DNA from: Chitinophaga pinensis
Lineage (GTDB): Bacteria > Bacteroidota > Bacteroidia > Flavobacteriales_D > Crocinitomicaceae
Length of the DNA stretch: 64,000 bases
Assembly: GCA_943324745.2 (NCBI GenBank)
Contig: CALPMT020000010.1
Coordinates: 43,807 to 107,806 of the forward strand
Reading direction: 5' to 3'
Shown here: one piece after another, positions 58,189-64,000 of the stretch
Layout: each line of letters starts with the position of its first letter
Numbering within the stretch: the stretch's first letter is position 1
Notes under the pieces: model-generated
Seen by the model: only the letters and a program-made list of their open reading frames with translations
Told to the model about the DNA's origin: nothing
Database searches by the model: none
Program-made: the position numbers and the translations under genes

Positions 58189-58659
58189 TTAAAATCTAAA
58201 GTGTGAGAACGCTTTGTTTGCTTCAGCCATACGTAATGTATCTGCTTTTTTCTTAAATGCAGCACCTTCTTCTTTCGAAGCAGCGATGATTTCAGAAGCT
58301 AGTTTCCCAGCCATAGATTTTTCATTACGTTTACGTGAATAACCGATTAACCATTTCATAGCTAACGATTGTTTTCTTTCTTCACGAACCGGTGTAGGAA
58401 TTTGGAACGTTGCTCCACCTACACGGCGACTTCTTACTTCTACGCTAGGAGTAACATTTTCCAATGCTTTTTTCCATACGTCTAACCCGCTTTGTTCTTC
58501 TACTTTTGAATCTACCAATTCGATAGCATCGTAGAAAATTTTAAAAGCTAGAGTTTTTTTCCCGTCATACATTAAATTGTTAACGAATTTCGTAACGATA
58601 ATTTCGTTAAATTTTGGATCCGGGAGAATCGGGATTTTTTTGGCTTTTCTTCTTCTCAT
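58189..58659 (-). CDS. rpsG: 30S ribosomal protein S7
   Basis: The product is 156 residues: [51 protein letters not shown] stretch (here [13 protein letters not shown]) and [13 protein letters not shown]. Nucleates the 30S head. It lies between rpsL and fusA. Confidence 0.98.
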   Translation of the reverse strand: MRRRKAKKIPILPDPKFNEIIVTKFVNNLMYDGKKTLAFKIFYDAIELVDSKVEEQSGLDVWKKALENVTPSVEVRSRRVGGATFQIPTPVREERKQSLAMKWLIGYSRKRNEKSMAGKLASEIIAASKEEGAAFKKKADTLRMAEANKAFSHFRF

Positions 58660-58676
58660 TTCTTGAAAGCTTTAAA

Positions 58677-59057
58677 TTATTTTTTCGCTTTTGGTCTCTT
58701 AGTTCCGTACTTAGATCGACGTTGTGTTCTACCTTCTACACCAGCTGTATCTTCAGCTCCTCGCACGATGTGGTATCTAACCCCAGGAAGATCTTTTACT
58801 CTTCCTCCACGTACAAGCACCAAAGAGTGCTCTTGTAAATTGTGTCCTTCACCACCGATGTAAGCATTTACTTCCTTACCATTAGTGAGACGTACCCTCG
58901 CTACTTTTCTCATAGCTGAGTTCGGCTTTTTAGGAGTAGTGGTGTAAACCCTTACACATACACCTTTGCGTTGCGGGCAAGAATCAAGAGCAGCTGACTT
59001 GCTTTTCTTAACTACTGCCGTTCGTCCTTTGCGAACTAATTGTTGAATAGTTGGCAT
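58677..59057 (-). CDS. rpsL: 30S ribosomal protein S12
   Basis: The product is 126 residues: [80 protein letters not shown]. Decoding-centre protein. The lysine in PKKPNS (residue about 43, the position where streptomycin-resistance changes occur) is wild type. First gene of the 32-gene unit, 58 bp after its promoter. Confidence 0.98.
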   Translation of the reverse strand: MPTIQQLVRKGRTAVVKKSKSAALDSCPQRKGVCVRVYTTTPKKPNSAMRKVARVRLTNGKEVNAYIGGEGHNLQEHSLVLVRGGRVKDLPGVRYHIVRGAEDTAGVEGRTQRRSKYGTKRPKAKK

Positions 59058-59114
59058 ACTTAAACTCTAACTTTTATTAATAAATAAACAGCCCAAACAT
59101 ACTTTTGGGAACTA

Positions 59115-59144
59115 CAAAGATACGAAATAAAGTATACAATACAA
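59115..59144 (-). promoter_or_regulatory. Promoter of the rpsL-rplQ operon (TTG-N19-TATCTTTG)
   Basis: On the minus strand TTG (59142-59144), 19 bp, then TATCTTTG (59115-59122), a perfect match to the Bacteroidota consensus. It lies 58 bp before the rpsL ATG. Confidence 0.78.
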
Positions 59145-59329
59145 GTAAACACTCGATTTTATCTAATTTTTTCACATTTAGATGTTGAAATAAACAATTT
59201 ATTCACTTTGTTAAAGGTTATGAACATTGCACTGCTTGATATTCTTGAAGAAACTATGGTTATGAACAAATTATAAACTCTTGCAATAAGTTTAATATTA
59301 AATTAAGAAAAAGTGATTCCAAAAAATGA
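59145..59329. other. Middle of the 308-bp rpsL/uvrD divergent gap
   Basis: AT-rich sequence with no ORF, hairpin or promoter match of note. The gap as a whole (59058-59365) holds the two divergent promoters described on either side. Confidence 0.5.
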
Positions 59330-59360
59330 TTGAAAATTACATCCTTGTAACGTATCTTTG
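59330..59360 (+). promoter_or_regulatory. uvrD promoter, probably leaderless (TTG-N20-TATCTTTG)
   Basis: TTG at 59330-59332, 20 bp, TATCTTTG at 59353-59360. The ATG is at 59366, only 5 bases after the -7 box, where transcription itself should begin. Confidence 0.75.
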
Positions 59361-59365
59361 TTTAC

Positions 59366-61654
59366 ATGGAATATTTAGACGGATTAAACAGTAGCCAACG
59401 TGAGGCTGTGGAACAAATTGATGGACCAATCATGGTTATTGCAGGAGCAGGATCTGGTAAAACAAGAGTCCTCACCTACCGTATTGCCCACATGATTAAA
59501 CAAGGTATTGACCCTTTCAATATTTTAGCGCTAACTTTTACAAATAAAGCAGCAAAAGAAATGACAGAAAGAATCAATGCAATTGTTGGTGGTGGTGAAG
59601 CTCGAAATATAACCATGGGAACATTTCACTCTGTCTTTTCACGTATCTTACGTTTCAATAGTGACCGTTTAGGGTATCCTCAAAATTTTACCATCTATGA
59701 TACATCTGATTCTAAGAGTTTACTAAAGGATATCATTAAAGAATTAAACCTAGATGATAAGACTTATAAACCAAGTATGGTTTTAGGTAGAATTTCAGCA
59801 GCAAAAAACAACCTCATCTCTCCCGAAGCATATGCCCAAAATAAGGAAATAATGGAGGAAGATAAAATGAGTCGTAGACCTGAGATCAGTCGTATTTATC
59901 TGACCTATGCAAATCGTTGTTTCAAAGCAGGGGCAATGGATTTTGATGATTTACTATATCAGACAAATGTTCTATTAAGAGATTTCCCTGACGTATTACA
60001 ATATTACCAACACAAATTTAAGTATGTATTGGTCGATGAGTATCAGGATACCAATTATGCACAATATTTAATTGTAAAAAAATTGGCAGCTGTTTATGAA
60101 AATATTTGCGTGGTTGGGGACGATGCACAAAGTATTTACTCTTTCCGTGGTGCGAATATTCAAAACATACTGAACTTCAAAAATGACTATCCAGATTTCC
60201 GTGTATTTAAATTAGAGCAAAACTATCGTAGTACGAAATCAATTGTAGAAGCTGCGAATAGTGTCATCTCCAAAAACAAAGATCAGATTCAAAAAAATGT
60301 TTGGACCGCAAACGATGATGGGAAACCAATTACAATCATAAAAACTTTAACGGACAACGAAGAAGGAAAAGTTATCTCCAATAAAATATATGATTTAAAA
60401 CAATCTGAAGGTTTAACTTTTAACGATTTTGCGATACTTTATCGTACTAATAGACAGTCAAGAGCATTTGAAGAGGCTTTACGAAAATTGAATATGCCTT
60501 ATAAAATATATGGTGGCTTATCGTTTTATCAACGTAAAGAGATCAAAGATATTTTAGCATATTTTCGTTTGACAGCTAATCCAAGAGATGAAGAAGCTTT
60601 GAAACGTGTCGTAAATTACCCAAAACGCGGGATTGGTAAAACATCCATTGAAAACTTAATCATTGCATCTAACACCTACCAAGTAAGTATTTGGGATGTA
60701 ATAAATGATTTTAACCGTTATCCATTAGCACTTAATGCAACTACAAAAGCGAAACTTACAGAATTTGCAACTATGATCGAAAGCTTTCATGTGCAAATCG
60801 ATAAGATGAAGGCATATGACCTTTCATACGAAATTGCAAAATCATCTGGCATATTAAAAGAATTACATTCTGAAAAAGATAAAGGTCCGGAAGAAGTAGA
60901 GCGTTATCAAAACATTGAAGAGTTATTAAACGGTATTAAAGCATTCACAAATAGTAAAACGGAGGATGAAAACAATACACTTTCGGAATTCATGATCGAC
61001 GTTGCCTTACTAACAGATGCGGATAATGAAAAAGAAGACGAAAAGAATCACATAACATTAATGACCATACACTCGAGTAAAGGACTGGAATTTCCACACG
61101 TTTATTTGGTAGGATTAGAAGAAAATCTTTTTCCATCACAAATGGCTTTAAATACACGAAGTGAATTAGAAGAAGAAAGACGTTTATTTTATGTCGCAGT
61201 TACTCGGGCAGAAAAAACATGTACGATTTCACACGCAGCTTCACGTTTTGTTTTTGGATCATTAACAACTAGCGAACCGAGTCGTTTTATCTCTGAAATA
61301 AATAAGGATTACATACAATTCGAAAATCCATACCAAAACAGAACTGGGGGCAGATCTTTGAATTCTCATTCAGGTATTTCAGAAAGAACTATATCTCATG
61401 GACTAAATCGCACTCCTGAACCAGCACGAAGTTTACGTTCGCTTTCCGATGTAACATCTAGAGCGAGTAAAAATTCTGGAGAATTAGAATCCACTTTAAA
61501 AGTTGGTTATAATGTAGTTCACGAAAAATTTGGTAAAGGAAAAGTAATTCGTTTGGAAGGTGCCGGAGCAGAAAAGAAAGCAGTTATATTTTTCCCGCAA
61601 GAAGGAAGTAAAACTTTGTTGTTGAAATTTGCTAAATTGGAAGTCTTAGATTGA
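59366..61654 (+). CDS. UvrD/PcrA-type ATP-dependent DNA helicase
   Basis: The product is 762 residues, a superfamily 1A 3'-5' helicase in nucleotide-excision repair and replication restart. Motifs: Q motif LNSSQREAVEQ, I AGAGSGKT (about 27), Ia TFTNKAAKEM, II VDEYQDTN (about 220), III GDDAQSIYSFRGA, IV QNYRS, V TIHSSKGLEFPHVYLVG (about 570) and VI YVAVTRAEK. The C-terminus (from about 708) is the Tudor-like RNA-polymerase-binding domain of PcrA/UvrD: VGYNVVHEKFGKGKVI. The promoter places the start of transcription almost on the ATG. Confidence 0.95.
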   Translation: MEYLDGLNSSQREAVEQIDGPIMVIAGAGSGKTRVLTYRIAHMIKQGIDPFNILALTFTNKAAKEMTERINAIVGGGEARNITMGTFHSVFSRILRFNSDRLGYPQNFTIYDTSDSKSLLKDIIKELNLDDKTYKPSMVLGRISAAKNNLISPEAYAQNKEIMEEDKMSRRPEISRIYLTYANRCFKAGAMDFDDLLYQTNVLLRDFPDVLQYYQHKFKYVLVDEYQDTNYAQYLIVKKLAAVYENICVVGDDAQSIYSFRGANIQNILNFKNDYPDFRVFKLEQNYRSTKSIVEAANSVISKNKDQIQKNVWTANDDGKPITIIKTLTDNEEGKVISNKIYDLKQSEGLTFNDFAILYRTNRQSRAFEEALRKLNMPYKIYGGLSFYQRKEIKDILAYFRLTANPRDEEALKRVVNYPKRGIGKTSIENLIIASNTYQVSIWDVINDFNRYPLALNATTKAKLTEFATMIESFHVQIDKMKAYDLSYEIAKSSGILKELHSEKDKGPEEVERYQNIEELLNGIKAFTNSKTEDENNTLSEFMIDVALLTDADNEKEDEKNHITLMTIHSSKGLEFPHVYLVGLEENLFPSQMALNTRSELEEERRLFYVAVTRAEKTCTISHAASRFVFGSLTTSEPSRFISEINKDYIQFENPYQNRTGGRSLNSHSGISERTISHGLNRTPEPARSLRSLSDVTSRASKNSGELESTLKVGYNVVHEKFGKGKVIRLEGAGAEKKAVIFFPQEGSKTLLLKFAKLEVLD

Positions 61655-61669
61655 TCAAAATAAATGACC

Positions 61670-61703
61670 CATCCTAAATAATCTGTATCGAGTATTCAGG
61701 ATG
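61670..61703. terminator. Weak hairpin between uvrD and the BI-1 gene
   Basis: CATCCTAAATA (61670-61680) and TATTCAGGATG (61693-61703) pair with one mismatch over 11 bp, between convergent genes. T-runs on both sides are short, so efficiency is uncertain. Confidence 0.5.
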
Positions 61704-61726
61704 AGCCACTTAATTTTTACTTTACA

Positions 61727-62446
61727 CTAATCTCTACTTCCTAACAAACGTAATAACGAAAGGAATAAGTTAATGAATAAGATGTATAACATCAAACCAC
61801 CAATTAAGGCTAATTTGTTGCGTTGTACACCTTCTAGATTTGGATCATTACTAATATGTTTCAATTGTTGCATTTGATATGCCGTTAAACCTGTAAATAC
61901 AAATACACCTAATACAGAAACAACAAAATCCATAGTATCGCTTTTCATAAAGAAATTTACAATCGTGGCTATAATCATCCCGATAAATACCATGTACAAT
62001 AAACTACCAAATTTGGTTAAATCTGTTTTAGTAGTATATCCTAAAATTGCCATCCCCGCAAATGCACCGGCAGTCACTAAAAATGTCGTATAAATAGATG
62101 CAATATCATATACCAAAAATATCGTGCTCATACTCAACCCCATTAATGCAGAGTAACCTCCAAAAAGAAGTAATAATACTGGTAAAGACAATCGATTATA
62201 AGCCATTTGAATTAACAATCCCAATCCAACTGGAGCGAAAACAACCAAATAAAATAAACCTGTAATCGACCCTGTAGGTGAAACAAAATAGGTATGAACA
62301 AATTCAGGTGTACCACACATATATGCTATTGCACCTGATATCCCTAAAGCTGAAAACATATAAGAATAGACATTTCTAAAGAACTCAGACGACATCGTCT
62401 TTGCATTTGTATCGTACTTTTGACGATTTAATAAATTTTCAAACAT
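61727..62446 (-). CDS. Bax inhibitor-1 / YccA family membrane protein
   Basis: The product is 239 residues with seven membrane helices, of the TMBIM family; the Bacillus homolog YetJ is a pH-sensitive calcium leak. The N-terminal cytoplasmic stretch (QKYDTNAKTMSSEFFRNVYS) precedes helix 1, and the conserved acidic residues of the family lie in the last helices. It lies 17 bp after folE and is probably the last gene of a PTPS-folE-BI1 operon. Function in this organism is unknown. Confidence 0.9.
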   Translation of the reverse strand: MFENLLNRQKYDTNAKTMSSEFFRNVYSYMFSALGISGAIAYMCGTPEFVHTYFVSPTGSITGLFYLVVFAPVGLGLLIQMAYNRLSLPVLLLLFGGYSALMGLSMSTIFLVYDIASIYTTFLVTAGAFAGMAILGYTTKTDLTKFGSLLYMVFIGMIIATIVNFFMKSDTMDFVVSVLGVFVFTGLTAYQMQQLKHISNDPNLEGVQRNKLALIGGLMLYILFINLFLSLLRLLGSRD

Positions 62447-62463
62447 ATTTTAACGTTTTTAAA

Positions 62464-63051
62464 TTAATGTAATTTGGCTTGCACCAAGCTAATAAACTCC
62501 TTACGTGTAGAATCGTTTTGTAAAAACAAACCTGTAAAAGCACTAGATGTTGTTACTGAATTTTGTTTTTGTACACCTCGCATTTGCATACACATATGAC
62601 AACATTCTATTACGACAGCTACGCCTTTTGGTTTCAACGTTTCTTGAATACAATCACGAATTTCAATGGTCAAACGCTCTTGTACCTGTAATCTTCGTGC
62701 AAAAGCATCTACTACACGTGGTATTTTACTTAAGCCAACAATCGTGCCATCAGGAATATATGCAACGTGTGCTTTACCGAAAAATGGCAACATGTGGTGC
62801 TCACACAAAGAATATACTTCAATGTCTTTCACCAATACCATTTCAGAGTATTCTTCGTGAAATAAAGCAGACTTTAATATATCGGCAGGATTGATATCAT
62901 ATCCATGGGTTAAAAATTGTAATGCTTTCGCTACACGCTCTGGCGTTTTTAATAATCCTTCACGTTGTGCGTTCTCTCCTAAATCGGACAAGATTTCCGT
63001 GTAAGCGGTTGAAATTTTGTCAGTTATTTGTTGTTTGTAATATTTATCCAT
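62464..63051 (-). CDS. folE: GTP cyclohydrolase I
   Basis: Makes 7,8-dihydroneopterin triphosphate from GTP, feeding folate, queuosine or biopterin routes. The product is 195 residues. Zinc and catalytic residues are visible: Cys and His in [20 protein letters not shown] (about 83-86) and the second Cys in [11 protein letters not shown] (about 154). [20 protein letters not shown] is the conserved helix. It is 50 bp after the PTPS homolog on the same strand. Confidence 0.96.
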   Translation of the reverse strand: MDKYYKQQITDKISTAYTEILSDLGENAQREGLLKTPERVAKALQFLTHGYDINPADILKSALFHEEYSEMVLVKDIEVYSLCEHHMLPFFGKAHVAYIPDGTIVGLSKIPRVVDAFARRLQVQERLTIEIRDCIQETLKPKGVAVVIECCHMCMQMRGVQKQNSVTTSSAFTGLFLQNDSTRKEFISLVQAKLH

Positions 63052-63101
63052 GTTATAAATGTTAAATTAGATTAATTCTAAATAATAAAAGACTAAAATA
63101 A

Positions 63102-63536
63102 TTAATAAGGTTCATTTCCACCGAAATATTCGACGAAATTGTTTTCTGTTTCTTCCAATCGAATTTTTGCAAGGATTCCACCCGCATTTAAAATAGGTTG
63201 TTCAAGAATTTCCCAAATTTTAATAACCATGTTTTCGGTAGAAGCAAGAATATCTTTCATACAATCCACGTCGAGGTTCAAATTCTTATGGTCGAAAATA
63301 TCTACCACTTCTGTTTTGATAATCTTACTCAAGTCTTTTAAGTTTATTACAAACCCCGTTTCTGGATTTGGAATTCCTTTTACGGTGACAATTAAGTTAA
63401 AATTATGCCCGTGCCAATTTTTGTTAGCACATTTCCCAAAAATTTCTTCGTTTTTTTCGTCAGACCAATCATTACGCCACAATTTATGTGCTGCATTGAA
63501 ATGTTCTTTTCGGATGATATAAACAGTTTTACTCAC
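63102..63536 (-). CDS. 6-pyruvoyl-tetrahydropterin synthase / QueD family enzyme
   Basis: Uses the folE product, to make either 6-carboxytetrahydropterin (queuosine path) or a biopterin-type product. The product is 144 residues. Zinc ligands: His in EHFNAAHKL and the pair in WHGHNF; the catalytic Cys is in GKCANKNWHGH (about 36). The C-terminal LEETENNFVEY carries the pterin-binding Glu. The start is GTG at 63536; no ATG is available before the conserved region. No queC or queE lies nearby, so the branch is undecided. First gene of the pterin operon. Confidence 0.9.
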   Translation of the reverse strand: MSKTVYIIRKEHFNAAHKLWRNDWSDEKNEEIFGKCANKNWHGHNFNLIVTVKGIPNPETGFVINLKDLSKIIKTEVVDIFDHKNLNLDVDCMKDILASTENMVIKIWEILEQPILNAGGILAKIRLEETENNFVEYFGGNEPY

Positions 63537-63841
63537 GTTATTTTTATTAACTATAGTATTAAATAATACTCACGATGCAATCAATACTAAAATTACTATT
63601 TATTTTATTTCCACCTTTTTTTCATTACCAAAAAAAGGTGGAGCCAAAAAAGTCTAGGCCTTTATGAAGTTCCTTGAAAATTACGTTTCATTTCACTGTC
63701 TGCACCCAAACTCACAAACGCCTTTCGCTAATTTTTATACTAAAAATTAGAAGGCTGGGTTCAAACAAGGGTTTGACTACGTTACATTTAACTTATTTTC
63801 TACGTACACTTCATATATGGCCATTTAAGGCTTCAAAAATT
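63537..63841. repeat. Intergenic element with two perfect inverted repeats
   Basis: CCACCTTTTTTT (63611-63622) and AAAAAAAGGTGG (63630-63641) form a 12-bp perfect stem with a 7-base loop; it is followed by AGCCAAAAAAGTCTAGGCC. CTAATTTTTA (63728-63737) and TAAAAATTAG (63741-63750) form a second 10-bp perfect stem. No gene is seen. The layout (A/T-rich stem, CCAAAAAAG, then a Cys/Ala-rich nonsense frame) resembles a repeated intergenic element I recall from Bacteroidota genomes; identity is not verified. The first stem may serve as terminator of the SRPBCC gene. Confidence 0.6.
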
Positions 63842-64000
63842 CTACCCAAATACTTCCTCTACGATTTTGAATCGGTAGGCAAAAATTTCTTCTAATTTGG
63901 GTTTCACTAAAAATGGTTCAACTAATTTTCCAAGAAATCCAAGTGGTATGATGTACGAGACAATATCCGTCATTTCTACTCCACCTTCCACTTCTTTAAA
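63842..64000 (-). CDS. SRPBCC (START-like) family protein, 3' part
   Basis: Read directly from the sequence: a minus-strand frame open from the window edge to a TAG at 63842-63844, 52 residues. It contains EVEGGVEMTDIVSYIIPLGF, then LGKLVEPFLVKPKLEEIF and AYRFKIVEEVFG, which match the C-terminal half of the SRPBCC ligand-binding family (the group often labelled cell division inhibitor or coenzyme Q-binding-like): an acidic beta turn before MTD and the long C-terminal helix with FAYR. The start lies beyond the window. Confidence 0.8.
   Translation of the reverse strand, partial: FKEVEGGVEMTDIVSYIIPLGFLGKLVEPFLVKPKLEEIFAYRFKIVEEVFG

Overview
The window is a chromosomal stretch from a member of the Bacteroidota, most likely the order Flavobacteriales; a Crocinitomicaceae/Fluviicola-like relative is my guess. 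The evidence is an AT-rich sequence with almost no Shine-Dalgarno motifs, several promoters of the Bacteroidota type (TTG, about 19-20 bp, then TAnnTTTG), two secreted proteins with type IX secretion (T9SS) sorting tails, families largely confined to the phylum (DUF4296, DUF3127), and a ribosomal operon that lacks map and adk and is followed by carA-eno, an order I associate with flavobacteria. I see no tRNA, rRNA, insertion sequence, prophage or CRISPR array.

Layout. 1-5.8 kb: end of deoC, two small lipoproteins, a SlyD-type isomerase, an FMN reductase, MutS2 without its Smr domain, and exonuclease III. 5.9-12 kb: fabD, a large T9SS cargo protein, metK and an Nfu iron-sulfur scaffold. 12-25 kb: glycosyltransferases, an M1 aminopeptidase, a GT2-pyrC-DUF4296 cluster, ruvC, a membrane protein plus GT2 pair, DUF3127 with a flavin reductase, mnmD and the ComM/YifB ATPase. 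25-29 kb: a FISUMP-domain protein and a three-gene metal-chelate ABC importer. 29-34.8 kb: a two-component system followed by a 35-codon membrane peptide, nhaA, a second 33-residue membrane peptide and a ClC chloride channel. 34.8-39.3 kb: a DEAD-box helicase, a pappalysin-like metalloprotease overlapping a small lipoprotein, and a second FISUMP lipoprotein. 39.5-59.1 kb (all minus strand): eno and carA, then one 32-gene str-S10-spc-alpha transcription unit from rpsL to rplQ, with a recognisable promoter before rpsL and a terminator after rplQ. 59.3-64 kb: a UvrD/PcrA helicase from a probably leaderless promoter, a Bax-inhibitor-1 membrane protein, folE, a PTPS/QueD homolog and the end of an SRPBCC-family gene.

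Most of the window is core metabolism and information processing. The part that looks least described is the ion-transport block at 29-34.8 kb. The sensor kinase gene ends inside a perfect 10-bp direct repeat with an 11-bp period, the geometry of an OmpR/PhoB-family operator. Two unannotated single-span membrane peptides lie on either side of nhaA, and the ClC protein carries valine at the position of the internal proton glutamate, which suggests a chloride channel instead of an exchanger. Together these suggest a two-component-controlled sodium/proton and chloride module with small membrane subunits; that interpretation is inference. Other structure worth noting: a hairpin just before rpsD, a re-used terminator sequence, short REP-like palindromes at gene ends, and purine-word repeats filling several intergenic gaps.
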